64,000 bases of DNA from Marinobacter flavimaris (GCF_002933295.1 NZ_PSSW01000009.1:62001-126000); one strand, 5' to 3'. Shown: positions 29,994 to 40,500, counted from the stretch's first letter. Notes: a model not told the origin generated them from the letters alone. Numbers and translations: made by a program.

Positions 29994-30866
29994 CTAACCT
30001 CCGTGCAGGCGCTTGAGATAGCGCCCCTGCCAGACGTTGATCGCCAGGAGCAGCAACAGCGATACCGTCATAACCACTGCGGCAATGGCGCTGGCCGCCG
30101 GAAAATCGTATTCCTCCAGGCGAACAAAGATCATCAGACTGATCACTTCACTGATGTAGGGTGAGTTGCCGGCAATAAAGATAACCGCGCCGTATTCCCC
30201 AAGGCTGCGGGCAAACGAAAGCGCACCACCGGTCACCACAGCCGGCCAGAGTGTCGGGAACAGGATTTTCCGAAAGACCGTCATGTCCGAAGCACCCAGG
30301 CTCATGGCGGCTTCTTCATCCTCCGGCGCCATTTCCTCCAGTACCGGCTGAACCGTGCGCACCACAAACGGTACACTGGTGAAGGCCATCGCCACCACAA
30401 TACCCAGCGGTGTGAATGCCACTTCAATACCCAGATCGGCGAGATACTGCCCATACCAGCCGTTCTCGGCAAACAAGGTTGCTAGTGTGATGCCGGCCAC
30501 GGCGGTTGGCAGCGCGAAAGGCAGATCCATGATCGCATCCAGCAGCCGCTTGCCGGGAAACTCGTAACGCACCAGCACCCAGGCCATCAGCAGGCCGAAC
30601 ACGCAGTTGAATAGAGACGCTGCCAGGGCTGCCAGCGCGGTGACTTTATAGGACGCAACCACCCGCGGATCGGTGATCACAAACCAGAACTGCTCCCACC
30701 CCATGCCGGCGGCACGGATAAACAGGCCGCTGATGGGCAGAAGCAGCACCAGGCTGATAAAGAAAAGCGAAATGCCGAGGCTCAGTCCGAACCCCGGCAA
30801 AACGCGTTTGGTGGCGGGAGCGCTCAGCCGCTTTGACGGGCGCTCCGAAACGTCAGTGGTGGCCAT
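29994..30866 (-). CDS. cysT: Sulfate ABC transporter permease CysT
   Basis: A 290-aa permease with a hydrophilic N-terminal 25 residues, six predicted helices, and the EAA motif EEAAMSLGASDMTVFRKI. It pairs with CysW to form the membrane channel of the importer, and follows the binding-protein gene by 18 nt. Confidence 0.94.
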   Translation of the reverse strand: MATTDVSERPSKRLSAPATKRVLPGFGLSLGISLFFISLVLLLPISGLFIRAAGMGWEQFWFVITDPRVVASYKVTALAALAASLFNCVFGLLMAWVLVRYEFPGKRLLDAIMDLPFALPTAVAGITLATLFAENGWYGQYLADLGIEVAFTPLGIVVAMAFTSVPFVVRTVQPVLEEMAPEDEEAAMSLGASDMTVFRKILFPTLWPAVVTGGALSFARSLGEYGAVIFIAGNSPYISEVISLMIFVRLEEYDFPAASAIAAVVMTVSLLLLLAINVWQGRYLKRLHGG

Positions 30867-30884
30867 GAATCAGCTGCGCATCCC

Positions 30885-31919
30885 TTAGCGGCGACGCTGC
30901 AACTGGTCCAGTTTGCCGCCACTGGCAAAGTGGGTCTCCATGGCATTTTCCCAGCTGCCGGCGATGTCCTGAATCGGCATCAGCTTCAGTTCGGGGAACT
31001 TGTCAGCCACTTCCGCTTTCACGGTTTCGTTGTGCACCCGGTAGTTGAATCCAGCCAGCATGCGCTGGGCTTCTTCGGAGTACAGATGCTTCAAGTAGGC
31101 CTGAGCCAGTTCTTCGGTGCCCTTCTTCTCGATGTTCTTGTCGATCCAGGTCACCGGGAACTCGGCCAGGAAACTCACTCTCGGGACCACAACCTGGAAA
31201 TTCTTGTCCGGGTTCAGGGCCGGAATGTTGTTCACTTCGGATTCGAAGGTCAGCAGCACATCACCCAGGCCCCGTTCCACAAACGTGGTGGTGGCACCAC
31301 GACCGCCGGAGTCGAATACCTTAACCTGGCCCAGCAGGTCGCTGAGGAAAGCATCAATCTTCTCCTGGTCGTCACCGAACTTGTCCTGGGCAAAACCCAG
31401 CGCCGCCAGGTAGGTGTAGCGGCCGTTACCGGAGGTTTTCGGGTTCGGCATGATCAGTTCGACATCTTCGCGGATCAGATCATCCCAGTTCTGGATATTC
31501 TTGGGGTTACCCTCGCGCACCAGGAACGCCATGGTGGAATAGTACGGAGAGCTGTTATTTGGCAGGCGTGATGCCCAGTCCTCGGGAATCAGGTTGCCGC
31601 GCTCGGCCAGAATGTTTACGTCGGTGACCTGGTTGTAGGTAACCACATCCGCACCCAGCCCCTGCAGGATGGCGCGCGCTTGCTTGGAAGAGCCAGCGTG
31701 TGACTGCTGGATATCGACGGTTTCGCCGGTTTTTTCTTTCCAATAGTCCTGGAAAAGAACGTTGTATTCGGCAAACAGCTCGCGGGCAATGTCGTAGGAT
31801 GAGTTCAGAAGCTCACGCTCCTGGGCAGAAGCCGGCCCTGTTAGCGAGAACGCCAGTGCCAGCGCACTGAACCACAGGCCCTTACGGGCTTTGGAACCGG
31901 AAAAAATCGAATTCGGCAT
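30885..31919 (-). CDS. sbp: Periplasmic sulfate-binding protein
   Basis: A 344-aa solute-binding protein with a clear Sec signal peptide ([15 protein letters not shown], cleavage after ASA near residue 32). The mature part has [30 protein letters not shown] and YNQVTDVN, typical of sulfate-binding proteins. It opens the sbp-cysT-cysW-cysA operon. The gene start has GGGAG upstream. A TATATA -10-like string without a good -35 lies ahead, which would suit activator (CysB-like) control. Confidence 0.94.
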   Translation of the reverse strand: MPNSIFSGSKARKGLWFSALALAFSLTGPASAQERELLNSSYDIARELFAEYNVLFQDYWKEKTGETVDIQQSHAGSSKQARAILQGLGADVVTYNQVTDVNILAERGNLIPEDWASRLPNNSSPYYSTMAFLVREGNPKNIQNWDDLIREDVELIMPNPKTSGNGRYTYLAALGFAQDKFGDDQEKIDAFLSDLLGQVKVFDSGGRGATTTFVERGLGDVLLTFESEVNNIPALNPDKNFQVVVPRVSFLAEFPVTWIDKNIEKKGTEELAQAYLKHLYSEEAQRMLAGFNYRVHNETVKAEVADKFPELKLMPIQDIAGSWENAMETHFASGGKLDQLQRRR

Positions 31920-32175
31920 AGTCGGCAGAGCTCCCAGTTAACTCGGAATCTTTATATACGCCAGAGGAATAGGTCGGCGTTTTCTTAGAACGCAAAGATA
32001 AAGTAGTCACCTAGGAACAACAATACTCCACCTAGATGATTTATAACTCCTTTAATAACTTTGAGCTATATAAATCACCATTGAAAACCCTACCGATGAT
32101 TTAGCGTCGCTGAGGTGGTGTACAGCGCATCTTCCACTACTATCAAGGTAAGTCAGCGCTAGAGAAGACGTTGCC
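31920..32175. promoter_or_regulatory. Divergent control region between sbp and the GCS2-like gene
   Basis: This AT-rich 256-nt gap serves both operons. It contains a direct repeat CACCTAG at 32008-32014 and 32029-32035, 21 bp apart and thus on the same helix face. A TATATA string near 31951-31957 may be the sbp -10. No strong consensus promoter is seen on either strand. Confidence 0.4.
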
Positions 32176-33660
32176 GTGGGACTGTCGATCAAGACAACAG
32201 AGTTTGCGCCGGAAGAGTTTGAACGTTTTGCCGCCAAGGTCAGGACGGATCTCAAGGCACTTACTCGTCTTCTGAACAGGCCCGGCTTTGGCGAAGGCGC
32301 AAGCTCCATCGGAGCCGAGGTAGAGTTCTACATCGTAAACCCGGCCCTGCGCGTTCAACCTATCAACACCGAAATCGCCGCCCGCGTTCAGGACCCTCAA
32401 CTGACGGTTGAGCTTAACCGCTTCAATCTCGAATACAATCTCAGCCCCCAGGCTTTCAAGGGCTCTCCCTTCGCCAGAACAGAGCAGGAGTTGCTCTCTG
32501 CGATCCAACGGATCAACCAGCACGCCGCATCACTGGATGGAGAACTGGTGCCGATCGGCATTCTGCCCACGCTTCGCCAGTCTGATATGGGTGCGAAGGC
32601 AATGACAGACGAGCCCCGCTATCATGCGTTATCCAAAGCGCTGATCCAGCAACGGGGAGAGCCATTCAGCATCCATATTGGTGGTAACGACGTTATCAAT
32701 CTGGAAGCTGACGACGTCTATATGGAAGGAGCAAACACGTCCTTCCAGCTTCACTGGCGGGTGCCCGCACACCGTTTTGCCGATTACTTCAATGCGGTCC
32801 AACTGGTCACGCCGGTTGTCCTCGCTCTGGCCAGCAATTCACCCAGCCTGTTCGGCCACCACCTGTGGGACGAAACCCGCATTGCCCTGTTCAAGCAATC
32901 CATCGACAGCCGATCGCCCAACCATAAAACCTGGCGCCATCCGCCACGGGTATACTACGGCAATGGCTGGACACGCAGCGCCTGGGAACTCTTTGCCGCC
33001 TCGGCATCGCTCTATCCGCCCATCATTCCACTGATGTCGGAGGAAGACCCGATGGCGGTGATTGATCGCGGTGATGTGCCGAAACTGGCTGAACTGCGAC
33101 TGCACCAGGGAACCACCTGGCCCTGGAACCGTGCCATCTACGACCATACCGAAGGCGGCCACCTGCGCATCGAGATTCGCTCAATGCCCGCAGGCCCTAC
33201 GGCTGCTGATATGTGTGCGAACGGGCTGTTCATAATTGGCGCTGCGCTGGCAGTCCTTGATGATATTCATCATCTGACGTCGATACTTCCCTTCCATTAC
33301 ACGGAACACAACTTCTACCGCGCCGCGAAATATGGCGTTGGCGCAGAAATCATATGGCCACACAAGAATCAGGTTCAGTTGCAGGATACGCCCCTGTTAA
33401 ACGTGGCCCGGGATCTGCTACCCCGCGCCCGGGACGCACTGGCACAAACAGCCGTGGACGAGTCAGAAATTCACCGCTTGCTGGGAATTATCGAAGGCCG
33501 CATTGAAACCGCCATGTCGGGCGCCCGGTGGCAACGCCAAATCACCGAATCCCTGTTCAAATCCCTGAGCCCCGACGAGGCCTTCCAGACCATGCTCTCC
33601 CTGTACATGGCCAACCAGAAGACAAATACGCCGCTCCATGAATGGACATTGTCGCCGTGA
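32176..33660 (+). CDS. GCS2-type carboxylate-amine ligase (glutamate-cysteine ligase-like)
   Basis: A 494-aa protein of the GCS2 family. GAEVEFYIVN near residue 48, RFNLEYNLSP, YHALSKAL, the GGNDVINLEAD substrate strand and GGHLRIEIRSMPAGPTAADM (a strongly conserved ligase motif) are visible. Family members use ATP to join a carboxylate to an amine. Not all make gamma-glutamylcysteine, so the substrate is open. The start is the GTG at 32176; Shine-Dalgarno support is weak. The gene overlaps the next by 19 nt, implying a joint function. Confidence 0.82.
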   Translation: MGLSIKTTEFAPEEFERFAAKVRTDLKALTRLLNRPGFGEGASSIGAEVEFYIVNPALRVQPINTEIAARVQDPQLTVELNRFNLEYNLSPQAFKGSPFARTEQELLSAIQRINQHAASLDGELVPIGILPTLRQSDMGAKAMTDEPRYHALSKALIQQRGEPFSIHIGGNDVINLEADDVYMEGANTSFQLHWRVPAHRFADYFNAVQLVTPVVLALASNSPSLFGHHLWDETRIALFKQSIDSRSPNHKTWRHPPRVYYGNGWTRSAWELFAASASLYPPIIPLMSEEDPMAVIDRGDVPKLAELRLHQGTTWPWNRAIYDHTEGGHLRIEIRSMPAGPTAADMCANGLFIIGAALAVLDDIHHLTSILPFHYTEHNFYRAAKYGVGAEIIWPHKNQVQLQDTPLLNVARDLLPRARDALAQTAVDESEIHRLLGIIEGRIETAMSGARWQRQITESLFKSLSPDEAFQTMLSLYMANQKTNTPLHEWTLSP

Positions 33661-34697
33661 GTAACTCGAACGTCCTTGATTATTTGAATGATCCCTCGCC
33701 CCGGACCCTGGGCCGCTCCGCCCTTGAGTGGTTGGACCAGCTACAAAAGCCCACGATTATTCGTGTTGCCGGTCGTGATCGCTCCCGGACCCGAGCCATG
33801 GCAACGCTGCTTCACGGCAATGAGCCTTCAGGTCTGTTTGCCCTTCACAGGTGGCTACTTGAGCAGCATACCCCCGATGTCAACATGCTGTTTCTGCTGG
33901 GAGGCGTCTACCCGGCGAAGATCCCACCCATGCTCTCACTGCGCCAGTTGTCGGAAGGACGTGATCTGAACCGGTGTTTCAAAGAGCCGTTTGAGGGAGA
34001 AGAAGGTGCGATCGCAAAGGCCATGCTGGCAGAGTTGCACAAAGCGAAACCAGAGTGCCTGCTGGACGTACACAACACCTCAGGCACGGGCCCCTCCTTC
34101 GCGGTGACCATCACCAATGATGCGGCCCACCAGGCGTTGACCTCTCTGTTCACAGACCGCCTCATAATGACAGATCTTCGCCTCGGCGCCCTGATGGAAT
34201 ACTCCGAGCAGGAAGTCCCAACGGTAACCATCGAATGTGGTGGGTCCCAAGATGATCAGGCCCATCAATTGGCGTATGAGGGCCTCGTGCGGTATGCCTC
34301 AAGGCCAGACGTGTTATCACTCGAAAAGGCGGAGTGGGACGTGGAGGTACTAAGAAATCCGATTCGGGTGGAGCTGGTTCCGGAAGCAACCATAGAATAT
34401 CTTACTGAACCCTCCGGCCGGGCTGACCTCACTTTGCCACCAGACATCGAACACCGAAATTTCGGGATCGTATCGCCAAATGAGCCGCTGGGATGGATTG
34501 GAAAAAAAGGCCTCAGTGTACTCAACGCCATCGGCCATAACCGGACCGAGAACATGGGGCAGGTTTTTCAGGTCAGAGAGGGGCAAATCTTCCCCGCGCA
34601 GGCCATCAAAGCCTTTATGATCACCACCAATCCGGTGATTGCGAAGAGTGATTGCCTCTTCTACGCGGTCAAGGCGACTGGTGAGCCCATTTTCTGA
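33642..34697 (+). CDS. Aspartoacylase/succinylglutamate desuccinylase-like zinc hydrolase
   Basis: A 351-aa M14-like metallohydrolase. HGNE gives His58 and Glu61, the second zinc ligand is His144 in LLDVHNTSG, GRDLNRCF (106-113) binds the substrate carboxylate, and TIECGG carries the likely general-base glutamate. Relatives remove acyl groups from N-acyl amino acids. The ATG lies inside the end of the ligase gene, and a GTG at 33657 is an alternative start five codons later. The C-terminal half has a barrel-sandwich-like domain (IGKKGLSVLNAIG...). Confidence 0.82.
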   Translation: MDIVAVSNSNVLDYLNDPSPRTLGRSALEWLDQLQKPTIIRVAGRDRSRTRAMATLLHGNEPSGLFALHRWLLEQHTPDVNMLFLLGGVYPAKIPPMLSLRQLSEGRDLNRCFKEPFEGEEGAIAKAMLAELHKAKPECLLDVHNTSGTGPSFAVTITNDAAHQALTSLFTDRLIMTDLRLGALMEYSEQEVPTVTIECGGSQDDQAHQLAYEGLVRYASRPDVLSLEKAEWDVEVLRNPIRVELVPEATIEYLTEPSGRADLTLPPDIEHRNFGIVSPNEPLGWIGKKGLSVLNAIGHNRTENMGQVFQVREGQIFPAQAIKAFMITTNPVIAKSDCLFYAVKATGEPIF

Positions 34698-34777
34698 CAA
34701 GAAACAATAAGGCAAGCGACCCTTTCGTCCCTCCAATATGGCATGGACTCGCCCATTAAGCACAAACCGTTCGTTAT

Positions 34778-35188
34778 CTATGGCTGATACGTCTTTATCC
34801 TGTGACAATTTCGAACATCAAAGTGAAGCCACGATACGTTTAACTCAACGCTTCCAATCATCTCAAAATCAGGGTCTGTTGAATGGCTCAAAATGTCCTG
34901 GCGTACTTCTTCAGCGGCTCGTTCAGCAAAGAGACAGTCTGCCGCACGACCGAAAGTATGTTGGCTGTAGCGTGAGTAAAATGGGCTGTCTTTGGTACGC
35001 AGCCCGCTCCACTCTCTTTCTTTGCCCCAGTAGTAGTTGTTAACCGTCATGGGGCCGTATCTCCGCCTCAGACGGTCAAGGGTTATAAGGAGCCGTTCGT
35101 CCAACAGTTCCCAGGCTTTCTCTCCCCATTCTTGGAAGACCTTGGGTGGCACCAACTCGTGAATAGCAAAATACTCGCAGCGATACAT
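34778..35188 (-). CDS. M15-like zinc D,D/L,D-peptidase domain protein
   Basis: A 136-aa single-domain protein. SQHTFGRAADC supplies His77 and Asp84 and SWLHFDVR supplies His122, the zinc triad of M15 (VanY/endolysin-like) peptidoglycan peptidases. It has no signal peptide. It is the last gene of the 24-kb minus-strand unit, 45 nt after the 409-aa gene, and is convergent with the aspartoacylase-like gene. Small M15 enzymes of this size are frequent in phages, where they cut cell-wall cross-links. Here the role may be tied to the neighbouring large proteins, or it may be a passenger. Confidence 0.72.
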   Translation of the reverse strand: MYRCEYFAIHELVPPKVFQEWGEKAWELLDERLLITLDRLRRRYGPMTVNNYYWGKEREWSGLRTKDSPFYSRYSQHTFGRAADCLFAERAAEEVRQDILSHSTDPDFEMIGSVELNVSWLHFDVRNCHRIKTYQP

Positions 35189-35233
35189 GGCATTGCTCCT
35201 CCCACAAAAATAACGTTCAGGCAGCCAATGGTT

Positions 35234-36463
35234 TTATGGCTTGAATGTAAGAACCTGCGGAACAATATTTGCCCTTCCCGCACCTCCCTGAAGAGTAAAG
35301 GCGGACGCCATCCAGTAGGTTTTACGGCGTGGGTCTGGCTGGATATCGAGGTAGTCTCCCCATGCTCGAGCGTGGGGCTGGTGGCTAGAGGCATCGCCCA
35401 GGGCCATCTGCCAGTTTGGCAAAGCATTCGACTCTCTGTCATCCAGCCACCCGACCCCCAGCGTTGGGTGGCGGCCTCCGGCACCGCACACCGCGACTAT
35501 GCCCACATCGCCCCGTTGGTTCGGGCAAACTGACGGATAAGCCCAGGCCCGGTCCGAATTCCACAGATCGGGCTCATCAATCAGCTCATTCGAACTCTTC
35601 CTGATTCTCACCACGCGTACGAAGGGAAAAGGGTGCTGAACATCCGCCGAGGCCACCCAGACGAAACCAAGAACACCGCCTGACTCCCACGCTCCGAGAA
35701 CGCGATCATCCATGCGATTCATCCATTGACTTGTCGCATCATCAGGTTTTGCGTAAGGGCCGTCGCGCCAATGCCTCACAGCGACGGAAACTTGCGAGAC
35801 ATCCTCTTCGTCGTCAGGCCATCGGAACACCTCGATAGATGGCTGAAAATAGCTCAGGCTGGCAAAGATCGCCGTACTTCCCATGCCACGACAAAAACGG
35901 AGAGATCCGAATTCTTCCGTTGACCAGGCTTCCCGGGAGATCGCTTCACGCGCCTTCAATTGATCCAGGGACAGTCGTAACACCACCGCTCTTTGCCAGC
36001 GGTCTGTGGTTGTGCTGAAAACGTTGAACGACAGCAAGAGGTGGTTATCTGATTCGGCCAGATCGGGGTAATCCAGCCAGGTCCCCGACCACTGTTCGTC
36101 AATGTCCGTCGGAGTTGTATCCCACCAGGTCCATGTACCAGGCGCGCCGGATGAACTGACAGCGACACGAATCAGGTTTCCTTGGGTGGTCTTGGAAAAC
36201 TGCAGAAGCCAGATCCAGAGCCGTCTGGCAGAGCAGTAGTGAATGAGCTGATCGCAACAGAATCCAGCGCCTGCGGGAGGCAATTCCGTGTAGGGGTCTA
36301 CAAACACCCAGTTGTCGCCACCGTCGGTGGTTCGGGAACAGAACCAGTTGCCCGTGACGATAATGCGTTTGCCGGAGCATGCAAGAGCAGGTTCCAGGAT
36401 TGTAGCTGCCTGTCCCCCGGTGTCGCCACTGTTCAACCGCTTGGTATCGACGATAGCTGTCAT
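35234..36463 (-). CDS. Asp-box (BNR/sialidase-like) beta-propeller protein, 409 aa
   Basis: I do not recognise a named family. The sequence is rich in beta-strand patterns and contains an Asp-box-like segment, SRTTDGGDNWVFVD, near residue 43, with repeated W/D-rich strands (VAVSSSGAPGTWTWWD, ALGAWESGGVLGFVWV-like). This suggests a sialidase-type propeller, though conserved catalytic residues of true sialidases are not evident. No signal peptide. Its ATG overlaps the stop of the 104-aa gene by 4 nt. It shares the Asp-box theme with the 1281-aa protein upstream in the operon. Confidence 0.65.
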   Translation of the reverse strand: MTAIVDTKRLNSGDTGGQAATILEPALACSGKRIIVTGNWFCSRTTDGGDNWVFVDPYTELPPAGAGFCCDQLIHYCSARRLWIWLLQFSKTTQGNLIRVAVSSSGAPGTWTWWDTTPTDIDEQWSGTWLDYPDLAESDNHLLLSFNVFSTTTDRWQRAVVLRLSLDQLKAREAISREAWSTEEFGSLRFCRGMGSTAIFASLSYFQPSIEVFRWPDDEEDVSQVSVAVRHWRDGPYAKPDDATSQWMNRMDDRVLGAWESGGVLGFVWVASADVQHPFPFVRVVRIRKSSNELIDEPDLWNSDRAWAYPSVCPNQRGDVGIVAVCGAGGRHPTLGVGWLDDRESNALPNWQMALGDASSHQPHARAWGDYLDIQPDPRRKTYWMASAFTLQGGAGRANIVPQVLTFKP

Positions 36464-36774
36464 GGCTTTTTGCCTTTCCGGCCTTTTGAACCCTCATCGA
36501 TGACGGCCTCAGGCGGTGCCGATGTTTGCTCATCCGGTTCTCCCTCGGCTTCCGGCTCCGGTTGGCTTTCCGATGACGGACGAGAGATTTTTCCGGGCCC
36601 CGGCGCCTTTCGACGCGGCGAAACGTTTTGATCTTTCTGATCGAAATCAGGTTTTTCAGCCGGTTGTCCGGAGGCCACCTTTTCGGCTGCGTCTCTTGCA
36701 GCTTGCTTTTCAGGCGCCTGGTCAGTCAAAGAATGGTGTTTTCCCACTCCCTTCTTCTCTTTTGGGTCCGCCAT
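36460..36774 (-). CDS. Small disordered charged protein, 104 aa
   Basis: No recognised domain. The protein is almost wholly made of Lys, Glu, Pro, Gln, Ser and Gly, begins MADPKEKKGVGKHH and ends KGRKGKKP, and is predicted by eye to be unstructured. Its ATG abuts the TauE-like stop, and its own stop overlaps the next start by 4 nt (ATGA), which supports it as a real coupled gene. A linker, chaperone-like or binding role is possible but unproven. Confidence 0.6.
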   Translation of the reverse strand: MADPKEKKGVGKHHSLTDQAPEKQAARDAAEKVASGQPAEKPDFDQKDQNVSPRRKAPGPGKISRPSSESQPEPEAEGEPDEQTSAPPEAVIDEGSKGRKGKKP

Positions 36775-37491
36775 TTATGTCACCAGTCGCAAGATATAGC
36801 CGCCCATTACGGTCCAGAACAGAACGCTATACCAGCGTTCTCCCAGTTTCCTGTTGATGGTTCTTCCCAGCAAGGTACAACCCGCCATTACCGGTACCAG
36901 AATACCTGCCAGAACCAAATGCTCGGTTTGCAGCAAGCCGGACTGACTGAACACCACGGCCTTGGTCGTGTCGCCGACGAGGGACACCAGAGAGGCGGCG
37001 CCCACAAAGTAAAAACGCTCAAGCTGCAGGCTGCGAAGTGCAACGCCCTTGAGCGGCCCCGAAGTACCTGAAATACCTGAGGTAGCGCCAGAACAGAACG
37101 CTAGCCCAACCCCCCAAGCTTTTTTCGCGCGATGATAGGGCGAAAACTCCCACACGAGGGTGACAACAATCACCAGCGCAACGGCATACCGAATCCATAG
37201 CTCTGGCAGTTTAAGCATCAGAGTCGCGCCCAGTGCGGTGCCTAGCATCACTGCAATGATGACGGTGCCGGAGGCCCTCCAGGGCAGCGTTTTCCGGTAA
37301 ACCGCCACCTTCGCAACGTTGTTGCAGGCCAACAACAAAGCAGCCACAGCGATCCCCTCTTTGGTACCGATGGCCATCATCATGGCGGGCACCAGAATCA
37401 GGGAACCGCCGAGGCCCGCTGCAGCGGAGACAATAAACGACGCCGGGATGGCCAGCGCCAGAAGGATCAGAGATATCGCATCAAGTTCCAT
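36775..37491 (-). CDS. TauE/SafE-like membrane transporter
   Basis: A 238-aa membrane protein with about seven to eight hydrophobic helices. It has the TauE/SafE pattern: a Gly-rich first helix AAAGLGGSLILVP, and the mid-protein repeat SGATSGISGTSGPL. Relatives export sulfite, sulfoacetate or other organosulfur anions, or are of unknown substrate. It sits in the middle of the 24-kb operon, 14 nt after the 1281-aa gene, which is unusual for an otherwise soluble-protein cluster. Confidence 0.8.
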   Translation of the reverse strand: MELDAISLILLALAIPASFIVSAAAGLGGSLILVPAMMMAIGTKEGIAVAALLLACNNVAKVAVYRKTLPWRASGTVIIAVMLGTALGATLMLKLPELWIRYAVALVIVVTLVWEFSPYHRAKKAWGVGLAFCSGATSGISGTSGPLKGVALRSLQLERFYFVGAASLVSLVGDTTKAVVFSQSGLLQTEHLVLAGILVPVMAGCTLLGRTINRKLGERWYSVLFWTVMGGYILRLVT

Positions 37492-37505
37492 CGGTGCGTC
37501 CTTGC

Positions 37506-40500
37506 TTAAGGGAAAAGTTGATTGCCGGGTCGAGGCCAGACGCTGACAACCCGGGCCGCAGCATGGGGCCAGTTGCGCACCAGATTCTCCACGGAGGTAA
37601 CCGGACCCGTTGGTACTGCCGAAAAGACATCGTTTGTTGAGCCGACAACAGCCAGGAGCAGTATCCGATGACCGGTCGAAACGCCGGAAAAGTCCACGTT
37701 GATCGACACGGCTCGTGGCATTCGAGCAGACAGGTCAACCGACAAACGGTTCAATGGCGTGCCGTCAGCCGCCAGCGCCACGTTCCATCCCGGAGGTGTT
37801 GGCTGCGGCGCTCCGCCGGTCAGGCTGCGGACAAAGGGCACGACGTTTGTGCAATCCGTTCCCAGCAACGTGTTTTGAGAGGCTGCGGAACGCCATAACA
37901 GCACCACAAACGCTCCGTTTGCAGCCACTGGCCGGGTGTCTCGATGGTGCAGCGAGACATCAACGGTGCTTCGCTCGCGGTATACCTGCCAGACTGAGTT
38001 CCTGATTCGGCGGGGTACCACTGTTTCCATCAGGTCAATCTCCGAACCGGGTAACGCCGGTACGGCTGCATTTTGCCAGGGTGCCCTGTAGACACCCGGC
38101 GAGCCGTTCTCGTCAAGTGCGTTGGCCATGACGTCAGCCCACAAGGCAGCATCTATTCGTCTTGCGCCCGGGTTTGCAATGCCTCTCAAGCGGCGGTGGC
38201 GCTCAACAAGATCACCCATTTGGTCACTCCACTCTCCATTTGGGATAACGCTGGGGTAAATCCACCGGAAGGCGGTCTGGAACGTCCAGAGTTGGTAGCG
38301 CAGATTGCCGTTCCAGATGTTGGTTCCCCGGAACGATGGCGTTGTCCCTACCGGTGCCTCTGGCCGTACAACGATATCCGGGCTCGCGAAAAAGGGCTCC
38401 GCCGTGGCCCCGGGACGACGACGCGGATTTTGCATGGGGGTCGGGAACATGCGGCGGTCATCCCTCGGGTGCACCCGCACATAGGTTCGGGCGGGCTCAG
38501 CTGCAGCGAGGTTGACCTCCCAAACGCCTCGGGACTGCAAGGTGGCCCTCATCAACCTCGGCGACGTGCCCGCGCCGGACGGATCTTGCCAGATGTGAAG
38601 GTCCTGCACGACCGCTTCCGGCAGACCGTTCACGAACAGCTGCCACGGTCCGTGGGCGTTACCCGCAATTCTGGTTGCCGTCCACACCGCAGTCGAAGTT
38701 CCAACGTACACGGTATTGGGATTCGCCGGGTCAACCGTAACCGAATACGCCGGGTCGATCGGACTGGTTGCGAGAGGGGGCATGGGTGGCAGGGCCTGAC
38801 CCAGGCCTGTCAGCCGACAACCGCCAGCAGCGTCATCGTAATAAAAACAGGAGTCTGCAGCAGCGGTTGGCGAAACGGCCGCCACCGCTGCGGATGTTGG
38901 CGTAGCTGGAACCGCCGGTGTCCAGGTATTGGTCTGGCCGGTTGTCACGAGATAGAAATCGCTGGTTCCCGGAACTGGAGCAATATCTGTGAAAAACGTA
39001 GCCTGCGGTGTTACCAGTGGCGCAGCCGGCGCCGCAACGCCCGGGCCGATCAACGCGGTTGACGTCCAACGCCCCGCATTACCGGGATCCTCGCTGTAAC
39101 GGATAACCCCCTGATTAAATAAGGCCAACAGGGTGCGCTCATCGACCCATTTCACCGTGACCACCGGCCCAAAACCTGCTGGCGGTACCCCAAAGGCCAT
39201 GTTGGCTGCAGTGCTCGGGGTTCGGTTGCCCGGACGGCCATCCCGCCACTGCACAAAGGTGCCAGCGGCGGTTATGGGTAATACTCTCCACGTGTTCGGG
39301 TTGCTGGTACCCAGATTGTCGGTCACCCAAACCCTGTTGGTCCCCAGCGCTACCCTTCCCAGGTTCCCTGCCGCACGTCGAACAGTATCGATACCCGAAT
39401 AGAAGTTACTGGCATTGGACTCCGGATCGTTGTTGATCAGATTACACGGCGCTCGGTATCGGCCCGCCGGGTCACAGGCCCAATCCGCATTGGCAAATTG
39501 CCCCATCACGTAGTGGGACTGAACCGGGTGAAACGTTACCCCACCACCGTCGCCCTGCATCGACGTCTTCATCTCCCAGACGGTGCTTCCCACCCGGACC
39601 TGTCGGCCATTGTCCTGACAACCGAGCATCGAAAAATGGCTGGAGGTGGGATGACTGGCACTGAAGATAGATTCGATGGACGCAAGGCCCACGTTTCGGC
39701 TGCTGAAGGTATTGGTTTGGCCATCGCGCAGGGAAACGAACACGCCGCCATCGCAACCCACCCAGATTTGCCGGGATCCATCTGCATTGGTGGCTTTCCT
39801 GAGAGAATGAACGTCCGGGTGAACTGCATCGCCGATCAGACCAGGCTGTGTGGCTCCTGAGTTCGTGCCGACTGGCTGATCGGAAACGCCCGGAGACGGT
39901 ACGAGGTTGTTGCCATTCACGTCGAAAGCCCAAATGGACGCGTTCCAGTTATTGACCTGAATGAGCGACCCGCCGATATAGACCCGGTCTGTCCGTACCG
40001 GCGGTGGAACCAGAGCCGTATTCCGGGTCGTAACGACGATGGCCTGATCATAGTCACGCTGCCCGGGCCAGAGATTGGCGGCGGATGGAATGTTATTCAA
40101 TGGGTTGGCAATGGGCGCAGCATCACCCGGATTTGCTATTTGCCAGATATGGGGCACAGGATTCCCACCGGCGGGATTAGTGGTCACCTCACCGAGAATA
40201 TACAAAGCGGTGTTGTCATCATTCACCGCCATGCTCATTCTTCCATCCAACCTTCCCGTGGCCGGGACAGTCGGTGCCGGAAGAAAGTTCTGCGTAATCC
40301 AGTTGAAGGTGTTGCCGTGATCGTCTGAGAACGCAATGCCTGAGCTTCGAAAACACACAAACAGACGATTTCCGACATAACACAAATCGGTCGGCGCACG
40401 ATTGACCGGGGCCATGGCGGCCCCGTTTGCGGGCGGCGATGGCGCGGGGGCAGGCAACGGCAGGGCTGACCAGGTAAACGAGAGGTTACCGCCAACCATG

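Noticed and set aside
38073..39062. Long plus-strand frame (329 aa) opposite the 1281-aa gene
   Set aside because: It is a shadow of a well-supported minus-strand gene, Arg/Cys/Pro-rich with no family pattern and no ribosome-binding site. The same holds for the frames at 42440-43525 and 51856-52785.
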